This document shows, piece after piece, positions 32,827 to 43,626 of a stretch of DNA of 64,000 nucleotides. Each line of letters starts with the position of its first letter. The stretch's first letter is position 1. The translations under genes and the position numbers were made by a program. The notes below the pieces were generated by a model, which was not told the DNA's origin, searched no databases, and saw nothing but the letters and a program-made list of their open reading frames with translations. Origin of the DNA: Hexactinellida sp. DTS-2022 (lineage: Eukaryota; Porifera; Hexactinellida); NCBI GenBank assembly GCA_028753945.1, contig JAPNXP010000002.1:248001-312000 (forward strand), read 5' to 3'.

Positions 32827-33412
32827 GTGCTCACTCAATTTGGATGTGGGTTATCTAGTGAAAAAGGGTAATTTTTGCACTGTCACTGTCAAGTGGTTTT
32901 GGATGTTAGAGACTAAAAATTGAAATAGCGTAAACCTACATCGGGGATAGAGCTGTGGTATAAATTTCAGCCCGCCAAGCAATGGTATAGTGGAGTTATA
33001 ACCAGGTGTATCGTGCTCACTCAAATTGGATGTGGGTTATCTAGTGAAAAAGGGTAATTTTTGCACTGTCACTGTCAAGTGGTTTTGGGTGTTAGAGACT
33101 AAAAATTGAAATAGCGTAAACCTACATCGGGGATAGAGCTGTGGTATAAATTTCAGCCCGCCAAGCAATGGTATAGTGGAGTTATAACCAGGTGTATCGT
33201 GCTCACTCAAATTGGATGTGGGTTATCTAGTGAAAAAGGGTAATTTTTGCACTGTCACTGTCAAGTGGTTTTGGGTGTTAGAGACTAAAAATTGAAATTT
33301 CATAAACCTACATCGGGGATAGAGCTGTGGTATTAATTTTAGCCCCACAGCCTATGGTAGAGTGGAGTTATAACCAGATGCATCGTGCTCACTTTTTGCT
33401 GCTGGACTTGCT
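32827..33412. repeat. Subterminal tandem array, right arm
   Basis: Four units of about 186 bp in inverted orientation to the left array, each carrying ATCGTGCTCACT. Confidence 0.88.
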
Positions 33413-33569
33413 GCTAACTTCACATCCATAATTTTCAAGCGCTTAAATTTGAATTTATTTATAAGCGCGTAAATTTTTGATTAATTAGGCGAAATAAAAA
33501 TTTTTAATTAATTGTAAGCCTACAAATTTAGGCGCGAACAATTATGGCGCGCTCCTTGATTTATGAATT

Positions 33570-33962
33570 ATGCATAAGTTTATAAAAAATTTAGGATTTA
33601 TGTCTGTGGCCCAAGATAGCGTCAACCTAGCAACCGAAATCGACAAAGAGTATGCAAGTTTTCACACAATAAAGAAGCGATTGAAAGACCAGCTATACAG
33701 ATTGCAGGTCGAAGAGAGAGCTTTGAGAACTCTCCTCGCTTGTGGAAATACTGGAACTGGAACTAACAATCATGGAACTGAAACTTTCTTTTCAGAAGTT
33801 GGGGAGTCAGATGGTTCCAATTTAGACCCCATGGATACGGATAAAGAATGCAACGATGATATAAACAAGAAACAACTGCAAGATTTGACACCTCTGAAAT
33901 TACACGGAAATAAGCGGGAATCAAGTGGAGACACTGAGAGTGTGGAAGAGATTGAAGATTAA
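33570..33962 (+). CDS. SNAPC5: SNAPC5-like small subunit of the snRNA-activating complex
   Basis: Single exon, 130 residues. Residues 25-58 form a helix/coiled coil, HTIKKRLKDQLYRLQVEE and then RALRTLL. This aligns with LKAALHDQLNRLKVEELALQ of human SNAPC5 (SNAP19), a 98-residue protein. The C-terminus is acidic (ESVEEIED), as in that family. SNAPc drives transcription of snRNA genes by RNA polymerases II and III. The start may be ATG 33570 or the internal ATG 33600 (MSVAQDS), which gives a length nearer the family. The middle stretch NTGTGTNNHGTET comes from repeated GGAACT hexamers. The transposon's right end lies 140 bp upstream. Confidence 0.75.
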   Translation: MHKFIKNLGFMSVAQDSVNLATEIDKEYASFHTIKKRLKDQLYRLQVEERALRTLLACGNTGTGTNNHGTETFFSEVGESDGSNLDPMDTDKECNDDINKKQLQDLTPLKLHGNKRESSGDTESVEEIED

Positions 33963-34445
33963 AATAGAACTTAAATAGTTTCAGTTCCATTTATCACTTA
34001 GCTTACCTCTTAAGATCAAGCAAAAAATATTTTATAATTTGTTTATTGGTCTATTGTAGTTGATGTTGTTGATGTTGTTGCTATAGTTTTTGTTGTTATT
34101 GTTGATGTTGCTTCTTATAATTAGTTGAACTAAATAAATGTTACACTGTTACTTGAACTAAAAAGGTATTTGTCCTTATTTGAGAACAAATCAAATAACA
34201 ACTAAAATAATCTAATTATTGCCAATAACAAGAGTTATGCCCAAGGCTCACAATGTGTCCTGATGCAATGATAAAAATATTTTTAGAAATAAATAAAAAA
34301 TTGAAAAATCATTCATGTATGACTGATCATCTTAAATTTAATTGACCACTCAAGTTCACAAGCTGTTGCATACTTAGTATGATGTATCAACAAACATGCA
34401 CTTATCCTAGTTACATAATATACAGTAAGGAATAGTAATTAAACT
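33963..34445. other. Spacer with GTT-type microsatellite
   Basis: 34057-34115 is a GTTGAT/GTT-rich repeat in the SNAPC5 3' flank. Nothing else seen. Confidence 0.5.
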
Positions 34446-34455
34446 ATATATAAAA
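34446..34455 (+). promoter_or_regulatory. TATA box of GPCR 6
   Basis: TATATATAAA, about 37 bp upstream of the ATG. Confidence 0.6.
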
Positions 34456-34482
34456 GCCCAAAATTGAATTGATATATGAGCA

Positions 34483-35574
34483 ATGAATAATTCTTTTCAA
34501 TCAAATTGGAACCAACATTGGATCTTAGGTCATAAATGCGTCAATGGTACAAATGGTACAAACAACCCATGTTTGGAAAGTGGATTAATCACAGTTGGCT
34601 TTCTTTCAGATTTTGCATCTATTATTAGCTCGGTTCTAATTATAGTATCATTCGTAAGTTTCACAGATTTGCGAACTCAAGCTAGAAAATTCTTGTTCTA
34701 CATAAGTATTGCTGATTTGTTAAATTCATCTTGGTTCCTATTTGCCCATGTTTGGTCGATGGTTCGTATCGACTATTCAACTTGTTACAAAGGAAAACCT
34801 AATGTGGAACTAACTTTCTGCATTTTGCAAGCAACGATGAATGTTTATTTCACAATTGTGTCGTTTTATTGGACAATAATCCTCGCAGTTTACATTCTGA
34901 GTTTGCTATACAAGAAGAGACTGTTTGTTAGTTTCAAAAGTAGATTCCTATTGGGGCTAGTTGGTTGGGGAGTTCCTATTCTGTTCGCTTTGTTCGGTTT
35001 GGTGACAAACAAATTGGGTCCGGGTCGTGGAACTGTGAGTGTTGGATGGTGTTTCATTTCTTATTATTCAAACGAACAGAATCCTACCGTAACGCATGCC
35101 GTAACCGAATTTATAGGTGGAAAAATATTCGATATTCTAACACTTATAATTTTAACTGCTGTGTATACAATCGCTTTGGTTAAATACATAAAAGAAAGAC
35201 GGAAACTTAAAACAGGTTGGATAACGGAACAAGATATGAAATTAGCTTTAGTTCCTATAGCTTATATCCTCCTTAGAGTTTGGGGCACTTTAAGGTGCTT
35301 TCTAGAACTAATGGAAGCTGTTAATAACCAAGTCCGTTTGTGTCATCATATCCTTATGTACATGCAAGTTATAGGGGACCCAGGACAAGGCTGGGTGAAT
35401 GGGATCCTGTTCTTATTACTAACGAAGGAATTGAGAGAAAGAGTTTACCAAAAGTTTGTGGAAGTAAAAAGACGGGGAACGAATAGGGAATTGTTTCTTA
35501 AACCAAGTTCCAATTTTGCGGGTTATAACTCGATACTAAGTGAAGATATTTTCACACCTAAAGTTCATGTGTAG
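34483..35574 (+). CDS. GPCR 6, GPR157/cAMP-receptor-like
   Basis: Intronless, 363 residues, starting MNNSFQSNWNQHWILGHKC with several N-glycosylation sites (NGT, NGT). Landmarks: TDLRTQARK, ADLLNSSWFLFAHVW, KLGPGRGTVSVGWCFI, GKIFDILTL, EQDMKLALVPIAYIL, LRVWGTLRCF and GDPGQGWVNGILFLL. It shares GWVN and other details with GPCR 7, its convergent neighbour. Confidence 0.88.
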   Translation: MNNSFQSNWNQHWILGHKCVNGTNGTNNPCLESGLITVGFLSDFASIISSVLIIVSFVSFTDLRTQARKFLFYISIADLLNSSWFLFAHVWSMVRIDYSTCYKGKPNVELTFCILQATMNVYFTIVSFYWTIILAVYILSLLYKKRLFVSFKSRFLLGLVGWGVPILFALFGLVTNKLGPGRGTVSVGWCFISYYSNEQNPTVTHAVTEFIGGKIFDILTLIILTAVYTIALVKYIKERRKLKTGWITEQDMKLALVPIAYILLRVWGTLRCFLELMEAVNNQVRLCHHILMYMQVIGDPGQGWVNGILFLLLTKELRERVYQKFVEVKRRGTNRELFLKPSSNFAGYNSILSEDIFTPKVHV

Positions 35575-35902
35575 TTAGGAATGTGGGCCATAGCCCTCTG
35601 ATTACGTCACTACTTAAGGAGACATTTATACATAGTGTCCTGTCCACAAAGTCATCATCATAATAAATTTCAGTTTACAATATTTTACCAATTAAATTGT
35701 TGTGTGTGTGTGTGTTGTGTGTGTTGTGAATTAAAACAAAAAATCAGTGTTTAATAGTGTTTAATTATGTTCGTATTAAAAAATAAACAAAAATATCAAA
35801 ATATACAAAAAAATAAAAATACCGTATACAAAAATTGAAATAAACAAAAATATGCAAAAATTTAAAATAAACAAAATATGCAAAAAATAGAAAATAAACA
35901 GT
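35575..35902. other. Spacer between convergent GPCRs 6 and 7
   Basis: Contains a GTGTGTGTGT microsatellite (35700-35730) and an A-rich AAAATAAACAAAAATA tract. No gene. Confidence 0.55.
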
Positions 35903-37036
35903 TCAGTTAGGAATATTACTAACGACACTTGGAAGTGGTTTACAATCTGTGTAACCTTGCATATCACTTGTAGAATCGCTAAACCACTGATACCTATCTA
36001 CATTCCTTCTTTTCCACCAACGGACGCACCGACATTTTTTTAACACCAATTTACGAACGCTTTTCGTCATGGCTAAATATAGAATGGCATTCACCCAACC
36101 TTGTCCGGGGTCTCCTATTGCTTGCAAATAAATTAAAACTGTGTAATAGTCACAAAAATCTTGGAAAGAATTGATTGGCGAAATCAAATTTATTTGTGCT
36201 AACCAACGAAAGTAGCCCCAAAATCTCAAAACTAAATACGCAATTGGAATCAAAATTAGTTTCAGATCCTGTTCAGTGGAATCCCATTTCTTAGATCTAA
36301 TCCTATGTGAAAGCATAGAGGCAAATGCTACTATATTTAGAACTGAAATTGTAACCAGAGCTATGAAATCCCATAATTTTCCAGTCAAAAGTTCGCTGTA
36401 AATGTGTCGTGTTTTCTCGTCCGTGAAATTATTATGATACCCAACGAAACACCATCCAGCACTCACAGTGTCAAATCCTGGCCCGAGACGATTCAATAGA
36501 AATCCCAGAATTGAAATTGTGAGAGGAAAGATAGTTCCAATTGCAACTAAGGTGCGAAAAATATGTTTAGACCCCATCCATTGTTTACGTATAGTTATGA
36601 GGAGAACAACATGAATGGCAAGGACAGTTGTCCAATAATAGGACAACAAAGAAAAGAAAACATTGAAAGTTGATTGTGCGACGCAAAAATATGTTTCGAA
36701 GTCAGGCTTGTTTTGGTAACAAATTGAATAATCAGGATTCACCAATGACCAAATATGTGCAGTTAGATAGAAAAAAGCGTTGAAAAAATCCGCCAATGAA
36801 ATGAAGAGGAGGAAATAGCGCGCAGTTGTCTGTAATTCTTTGATAAAATAAAAACTTATGATGATTAAAAAGGCGCCAATCATTGAAGCAACATCAGATA
36901 TAAGACCGATGGCAAAAATTGAAGGTTGGAGACAACTTGAGTTTTGGAAGTCGGTGGCATTGTGAACAATTTCAGGACATAAATCGCCACTTCCGATCCA
37001 AAAGAAATGCCATAAATCTGATGCATTATTCTCCAT
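35903..37036 (-). CDS. GPCR 7, GPR157/cAMP-receptor-like
   Basis: Intronless, 377 residues, starting MENNASDLWHFFWIGSGDLC. Landmarks: KELQTTARY, ADFFNAFFYLTAHIW, RLGPGFDTVSAGWCFV, GKLWDFIALV, EQDLKLILIPIAYLV, LRFWGYFRWL and GDPGQGWVNAILYLA. The tail has CRCVRWWKRRN and then a Ser-rich segment. A minus-strand TATA-like TTATATATAG lies about 50 bp upstream. Confidence 0.88.
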   Translation of the reverse strand: MENNASDLWHFFWIGSGDLCPEIVHNATDFQNSSCLQPSIFAIGLISDVASMIGAFLIIISFYFIKELQTTARYFLLFISLADFFNAFFYLTAHIWSLVNPDYSICYQNKPDFETYFCVAQSTFNVFFSLLSYYWTTVLAIHVVLLITIRKQWMGSKHIFRTLVAIGTIFPLTISILGFLLNRLGPGFDTVSAGWCFVGYHNNFTDEKTRHIYSELLTGKLWDFIALVTISVLNIVAFASMLSHRIRSKKWDSTEQDLKLILIPIAYLVLRFWGYFRWLAQINLISPINSFQDFCDYYTVLIYLQAIGDPGQGWVNAILYLAMTKSVRKLVLKKCRCVRWWKRRNVDRYQWFSDSTSDMQGYTDCKPLPSVVSNIPN

Positions 37037-37081
37037 ATAAATGGTTGCTTAGCAATTTACTTATTCACTTTATAATGAAAT

Positions 37082-37091
37082 TGCCTATATA
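37082..37091 (-). promoter_or_regulatory. TATA-like box of GPCR 7
   Basis: TTTATATATA-type sequence on the minus strand, about 50 bp from the ATG. Confidence 0.45.
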
Positions 37092-37349
37092 TAAACTGAC
37101 ATTTGATCTGCTGTAATTCATTGCAATAAAATAGGCTTTAGTTCGGATACAATTGGAACTGGAACTTTTGTGTATATCCATAGTATTTATTATTAGAACC
37201 AATTGAGTGAATGCCAATATATTCGAAAATTCGATGAATGGTTTTATTTAGGCGCCAAACTCAATCTTGAAATTTTTTTACTCTTCCTAAATTTTCATGT
37301 TTTTATCTTTTTTGGAACAATAAAATCCGAAATTTTCCAGTTTCACACC

Positions 37350-37357
37350 TATAAATA
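37350..37357 (+). promoter_or_regulatory. TATA box of the Mind-bomb-like gene
   Basis: TATAAATA, 94 bp upstream of ATG 37444. An out-of-frame ATG at 37416 opens a short upstream frame ending at TAG. Confidence 0.5.
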
Positions 37358-37443
37358 ATACCTTCGAATTTCACACTTAATAAATACTAAATTCCTATCT
37401 ACCATTCCCGTCGTTATGCATTATTCTCAGGCTTGTGGTTAGA

Positions 37444-40400
37444 ATGGCGATGCACACGCCCCCTGACTTCAGCATAGGGGATCAAGTGTCGGTCAACTTA
37501 GAGTTGGACGTATTTCAGGCCCTACAAGGGGGCCACAGTAGATGGAAACCCGAAATGGCGAAGTGCATGGGACGAGTTGGAAACGTGTTGGGAATGGGAC
37601 CCGGTTATGTTGAGGTGAGTTCTAAATTTAGATTTCGCGCGCGTAATCACTGAATTTCCGATTATTCCGGACTCATTTTAGGTTCAATTCTCGAGTGACA
37701 AATGGCAGCTCCACCCAGCCGCCCTTTCGAAAATGGAAAGTTTCCAGCCAGGTGACGGCGTTCGTGTTCTGGACGACGAACAGTCGCTTCGAGACCTCCA
37801 AAAGGACCATGGAGGCTGGGTGACCGCTATGGCCAAGTCTTTGGGTCAAGAAGGTATTGTCCGGAAAGTGTATCCCGACAAAGACGTGAGGGTAGAAGTG
37901 GGCGGTGCCACTTGGACATTCAATCCTTTGTGTCTCAAACCGAAGTTCCAAAATAGAGTTGCGGCACAAAGTTCAAAGGATATAAGCAGTTCACTTTCGA
38001 GCGCCTTTTTTAGCGCAGCGGGTAAGGGAGATCTCCTGGCTATGGAAAATCTGCTAAAAGTAGGCGGGAAAATGGATGAAGTGGCGGTAAGGAATTATAA
38101 CTGGAACTAACTTGGTATGAATATGGAACCAACATACAGTAGAACTCGCTTATAACGTACCCCTTCGGTAAAGGAAAATAATTACGTACTAACCAAGGTA
38201 AGTTATAACCGAGTTCTACTGTATAGCAGCAGGTAAGTATGTTGGTTATAACATTGGTTCTATATTCATATTTACAAGTTCCCTATTTGATATCAAAATG
38301 CAAACTGGAACTAACACGTTTGGTTCCAATAGCGAGGCGGGAGGACAGCTCTGCACATCGCGTGTCTCGAAGCGAAACCGGAAGTGGTTCAGTTCCTGTT
38401 GAGTCGCGGTTTGGATTCCAACAAGACTGACAATGAGGGCAAGAGTCCCTTGCATTTGTGTGTGGAGGGAAATGCAGGTGGCAAAGTGGCAGAATGTGTC
38501 GCGGCGCTGCTGAATTCGGGCTGCAACCCAAACGCTGTGGATAAGGAGGGGAGGACTGCCCTCTGGATGGCATCGGAAAGTGGCGCAGAAGAGGTGTTAA
38601 GGGTTTAATTGTGGCTTTGGGTGCAATTTTGACAAACAAAAAAAATTCAAAAAATTTCGGAAAAAAACGGGCAATTTTTTTTTTTCAAAAAATGAGGTAA
38701 GTGGCATAAGTGGTTTATTGTGTCGGTAATTAGGTGATAAGGTCCCTGCTTGGGTCAGGACGGGCGCTCCCAGACCTAAACATCCAGAATTTGGCGGGCG
38801 ACACGCCTCTGCACCTCGCGTCTAGGGCCGGACACCACGGAATAGTAGACCTGCTTCTCTGCAATAAAGCGGACCCTCATATCGCCAATGTGAGGGGGTA
38901 CAACTGCATGCATCTAGCCTCACTAAGCGGACACGAGAAAGTCATAGACGTGATAGCAAGACTGAACAAGGATCTTCTGAATGCGAGGGAGTCGAGTGGA
39001 TTGGCACCTATTCATCTGGCGATATATGCCAACAAACCGAAAAGTTTAAATGTAAGTTAATTAAAACAAAGGTTTCAGCTGGCAAAGTTTATGCGCGCCT
39101 AAATTTTGTTGATTTCGATCACACGCGCCTAAAATATTCATTATGCATCTCTCGAATTTACGCGCCATTTCTTTCATATTTACGCGCCTGATAAGACCTT
39201 GGTTACACCCAAGATTTCATTCAGGAAATTAGGAAGGAAATTTTTTCTAGGCGCAAAAAATCGAGAAATAATCCGACTTAAATACAAATTGAGTAATTTA
39301 GGCGCGCGTGTGAGCGAATCAAACTAAATTTAGGCGCGCAGAATTTTAGCCTGGAGATATCCTGGTTCCAATTGGAACTAAGTAGCGACATTAATAGTTC
39401 CAATTGTAACTAACAATAATAATATTTAGAAACTACTCGAGTACGCAGAACTAGATAAAGACATCCCATTCCTGGACGGTGACACACCTCTAATAATAGC
39501 TTGCAAAGAGGCCATGTACCACTTTATAGAGCCACTCGTGGATAAACAAGCCAGCATTTCCGTCGTGGACCAACATGGCAACATGCCACTGCATTGGGTA
39601 TGTTCGCCCTGTAAGCCATTTCTGTACCAACAAGAGATAGAGGATACCTCCGAGATAAAACTCATCTGTGATTCCATGAAGAAAACCAAGTTTAGAGGTT
39701 AGTTGTCTTATATGTATTGTATTGGTATTGTGTTATAGTATCAAGGGGTTTGTTTGTTTGTTTATTTATTTATAGAGGAACGGTAAGCAAGGGGCGTATT
39801 TGTTTGTTTGTTTGTTTGTTTGTTTGTTTATTTATAGAGGAACTGGTAAGCAAGGGTTGTAATTGTTTGTTTGTTTGTTGTTTGTTTATTTATTTATTTA
39901 TATATAGACGAACGGTAAGCAAGGGTTTTGTTTGTTTTGTTTGTTTGTTTGTGTGTTTGTTTGGTGTGTATTTGTTCATTTATTTCTTTATAGCTGAACT
40001 TAACTAATACAAACCCGGTATACTATAGCCTAACACAAAATCTGTTCTATTTATAGACATGATTCACTTGGCGGCTGCTGCTTTTCTCATTAAGCACGAG
40101 GCGCCATACGATGTCTGCAACCAATCAGATAAGACTGCTCTGGACATGTTAAGCGAGGATTCTAAGGCTTTTCTGGAACCCTACACATTCGATATCAGAC
40201 AGCTGCCAGATTGTGTCTTGTGCGAGAAAGATAAAGCTATTTATAGAAATGATCCCTGTGGACATGTTACGTACTGTCAGACGCATGCTACGGTAAGTTA
40301 TGTAAACAACAACAACAACAACAACAATAATAATAATAAGGAAAACCATAGTAAACATTGGTGACCGTTGTAAAGTAATTACAGTTGACTCCGCTTTATA

Positions 40401-41572
40401 GAGTCACCTCGGGACCAGGTTGCTTTGACCCGATTAAGCGGAGAAATCTATTAACCGAAAATATTTTAAGCCAAATTCTAATTCCGTCCTATAAATCCTG
40501 CGAAATTTTGACCCGATTAAGCAGTGAAATCTATTAACGGGGGCTCTATTAAGCGGAGTTGAATGTATTTATTAGTTGTTGGTGTTGTTGTTTGAGCACA
40601 TAAGCCTGCACAAGAAACCGCCATTAAATTAATTAAAATTACGTCGCAACAGTATCTGACAATTGGCATCTGTTATTTCGAGTAATTTTTGCCATAATTA
40701 ATACGGTTGATGTAATAGTGAAATCCTAGTAACACTTAGGCAAAATGGCATTTTTATGATTCTAGTAATCTAATTAATAACTCATTGTTTTCTTTTATTT
40801 ATTACGCAATTTATTTGTTTATCAGATTGTGTTTGTGTTTACAAAGTTGTAAACATTTTCTTTTCAGAAAAATAAATTGGGTCTTTTTATTTACTTAATT
40901 AGTGCTTTGTTTATTTGTTTGATTATTTATTTACTTTATTGTTACTTTGATAGTTTTTGTTTTATCTATTCAATTGTTTATTTATTTATTCCATTGTACT
41001 TTGTTTAGATATTGTATTCACTTTATTTCTACTTTATTTATTTCTACTTTATTTATTCACTTTATTGTTACTTTGTTTGTTCATTTTTATTCATTTATTT
41101 ATTCACTTTTATAATTTATTTATTCACATTTATTAATTTATTTATTCATTTTTATTCATTTATTTATTCACTTTTATTCATTTATTTATTCACTTTACTT
41201 CTACGTATACTTTATTTATTCCTTTGTTATTCACTTTATTTCTACTTTGTTTGTGTACTTGTTTACTCATTCCCTATTTAGCCTGGAATTAAGTGCGTCG
41301 AGTGTCGCGCCAAAATAGCAGCCTACATTTCCCTACTCCCATTACAGGACGTGCTGGGCTCTTTGAAACCGGAACCAACACCGGAACCAACTTCCCCGCC
41401 CGAAAGCAAGAAGGAATGCAGTATTTGCTACGAGAACTGCAGCGACGATAGAAAAATGGTCGCTTTTGATCCTTGCGGTCACACTTCGTGCAAACCGTGT
41501 AGCGAACGATTGGACGATTGTCACGTTTGTAGGAGCAAAATTGGGAGAAAAATAGTTTTACATATCGTTTGA
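37444..41572 (+). CDS. MIB: Mind-bomb-like E3 ubiquitin ligase lacking the MIB/HERC2-ZZ module
   Basis: Seven exons: 37444..37614, 37682..38086, 38333..38593, 38734..39051, 39430..39697, 40057..40292 and 41282..41572. They give 649 residues. Residues 1-150 are two MIB repeats (FSIGDQVSVNLELD; GHSRWKPEMAKCMGRVGNV; FQPGDGVRVLDDEQSL). Ankyrin repeats follow (GGRTALHIACLEA, GKSPLHLCVEG, GDTPLHLASRAGHHGIVDLL, GLAPIHLAI). Two C-terminal RING fingers follow: CVLC...CGH...CVEC at about 527-561 and CSIC...CGHTSC...CHVC from 599, ending KIVLHIV. Mind bomb ubiquitinates Notch ligands. The N-terminal MIB/HERC2-ZZ-MIB/HERC2 region that binds ligands is missing, and a TATA box lies just upstream of the short start. 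The exon 3 donor GTGTTA is weak. Confidence 0.9.
38135..38223. repeat. Small MITE family F in MIB intron 2
   Basis: An 89-bp element: TACAGTAGAACTCGCTTATA ... TTATAACCGAGTTCTACTGTA-type ends. Confidence 0.7.
39210..39355. repeat. Family J element in MIB intron 4
   Basis: Bounded by AAGATTTCATTCAGG and TTTTAGCCTGG. The interior shares GAGTAATTTAGGCGCG and TGTGAGCGA with the copy at 45828-45984. Upstream of it (39090-39185) are more GCGCGCCTAAA motifs. Confidence 0.55.
39740..39990 (+). repeat. GTTT-rich tandem array with repeated acceptor/donor motifs
   Basis: In MIB intron 5, units of 63-68 bp carry TTTATTTATAG, then AGGAAC(T)G, then GTAAGCAAGGG. Donor-like sites lie at 39783, 39846 and 39914. 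The remaining sequence is (GTTT)n. Confidence 0.75.
40380..40567. repeat. MITE family A in MIB intron 6
   Basis: Starts TACAGTTGACTCCGCTTTAT and ends TTAAGCGGAGTTGAATGTA. An intact-length copy of 188 bp. Confidence 0.8.
40880..41279. repeat. TTTATTCA-type low-complexity tract in MIB intron 6
   Basis: A tract of TTTATTTATTCACTTT-like repeats extending up to the exon 7 acceptor. It produces spurious hydrophobic reading frames. Confidence 0.7.
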
Positions 41573-43626
41573 TTTTGTTGTTGTTGTTGTTGTTTGTTTG
41601 TTGTGTAAACTGGGATTTTTAGAGAACAATGTAACTATATTATCCTTGGTTCCACTTTTAGTTCCATAATGGGTAGTTTGTTAAAAGCGATTAATCGAAT
41701 TTCGCAATATGTCACCTATTCATGTTTTAGTATTTAGAACTCTTTTTAGTTTCAAATAGAAAGCGTATAATGTAAACACCTGGGCCTAGGAATAATTGGC
41801 ATTTCTATGTCTGGCTTAACACAATAGAATGGTGATAAAGTTAGTTCCAATTTAAGACACCTTTGTAGTTCCAATTTATGACACTTGTTATGGTTCCATA
41901 TTCATATTATGACTTTTTATTAAAACAGTTGAAAAATTCGGTTAAAGAAATACAGTCAGGTCTGCTTATTGTGAACAATTTTCGTCTGCTTAATTAATAT
42001 AAAACTTTTATGAACAAGCCCTATGGTCCGAATTTAACAACTTACATAGGGTTTGTATTAAGCTTAGTTCGCTTATTATGAAGTCTCTATTATGAACACA
42101 ATTTTTGCTCCTTTAATGTTCAGAACAAAAGAACATGACTGTATAAATTTAGTCTCGAAAGGTCACTGCCACTTTGAAGCCACCTGGAAAGCAATTGCCA
42201 CTTTAGCTGTTATATTTATGGAACCATAAACTAGTTTGTTATCGTAACAGCTAATCGATAGATCATCTGATCGCTGGGAAAAGTCGATTTTCCTCAAAAC
42301 AAGCGAAGCACTTTTGTGTCGATTTTAATGCAAAACCACTTTTCAGAAAAACAATTGAATAAAAGGAAAACTAATAATAGCAGACCGTACATGTGTAGGG
42401 ATGATTCTATTGGTCTATTAGGAACTAAGTTCATTTCGGTTCAATGTAACATGTTTTCACACCTTTTTACTTGATATGCCAAAAATATTTTTGGGGCAAT
42501 AATCCATTAAAATATGGCACAAATGTCGAATATAATTATTTCCAAGAACTAAACATATTTCGAATTTCAAAGTTGAATTGCCAATCAATCGATTTTGCAC
42601 CTTGACCCAATTTCTAAGAATTGGTCCAAGTCTTACAATCGTGTGAAGCCAATTGGGACCATGAATCCTTTAATCCTCTTGGCATCTGGTGAATGGATAT
42701 CTCGTTTGAGCTGTGGCATAAGATAGAAAGACAATAACCAACATCTCAGAAATTGTCGAAATTTATTCTTTTGTTTACAAAAAATGTTGACCAAATTACT
42801 TGAATTATTCAAAAAATGACTCATTTAAAATCCTTTAATTATTTAACAAGAAACGAATAAAAACTTTATTATTTGAATACAAACTAGTGCCGCTTATGCC
42901 ACTATGGCACGTTCAGTGAAACCACTTAAATCCACACATTTCATTATAATTTAGTAAATTGACAATTATGTGACTTTATAACCTGGACATTGTGACTCAA
43001 ATTGGCAAAGGTCATTGTTACACTCAAATTACGTTAATCAGTTATTAACCACTTTAATTAATTATTAATTATATAATTATGGCTTATTAAACATCTGTAC
43101 TTAAAACTAAATTTTATGTGCACAAAATTCAGGCCCTATTTTACTCCTATTTTATGGTGAAAACTGACACCTATTTTAATGCCAAATAAAGGCATAATTA
43201 TTGTCACATTTTTCTGGCTATAATTGCTTGTCAACCAATTAGATCCCAGACTATTAATTCATACCTTAAAAGGCATTTTCTAAACAATACCTTAAATTGG
43301 CGCCTAAAATATACTATTTTACAAATGGCGCTCAATTATCAGAAATAAATTTAGGCGCCAAAATACTTTTACCATTTTTTCCGTTAAAAAAAGTAGATTT
43401 GGCGCGTAAATTTATATTCCAAATAAATATAATTTAATACCGTATTAACTAACATATTATAACAGTATTGCATTTAATGTGATGTGTAATACATAAGTGA
43501 CGATTGGAATTAATTCAGTAAATAGGCTATATAATGATCAAAAGGCTAAAATTAATAAAATGACGTAATCGATATATTGATACTAAAAATACACCAAAAT
43601 TGATTGGCTGATGATAAAAGCGGTAA
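41573..43626. other. Spacer between MIB and RACGAP1
   Basis: Convergent 3' flanks. It holds a (TTG)n tract (41574-41605), a family D MITE (41951-42143) and a cluster of GGCGCC/GCGCG-AAATTT motifs (43300-43410). No gene seen; the 63-codon frame at 42633 lacks coding features. Confidence 0.55.
41951..42143. repeat. MITE family D
   Basis: The most complete family D copy. It starts TACAGTCAGGTCTGCTTATT and ends AAAGAACATGACTGTA. Confidence 0.75.

Larger units (their letters stand above)
28374..33429. mobile_element. 5 kb DNA transposon with very long inverted repeats and 9-bp target duplication
   Basis: The left arm (28374-30198, 1825 bp) and right arm (32370-33429, 1060 bp) are inverted copies, starting ATGGATGTGAAGTTAGC. 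Flanking the element, AATTTTCAA occurs at 28365-28373 and 33430-33438, a perfect 9-bp duplication. The outer arms are arrays of a 186-190 bp unit (eight left, four right). The 2.2 kb centre holds decayed minus-strand reading frames. Long arms and a 9-bp duplication suggest a Mutator-like (MULE) or foldback-type element; this class is inferred. It splits the GPCR cluster into groups of five and two. Confidence 0.9.

Noticed and set aside
28411..33412. Regularly spaced repeats that might be taken for a CRISPR array
   Set aside because: Units are contiguous 186-bp tandem copies with no unique spacers, in inverted arms of a transposon in a eukaryotic genome.
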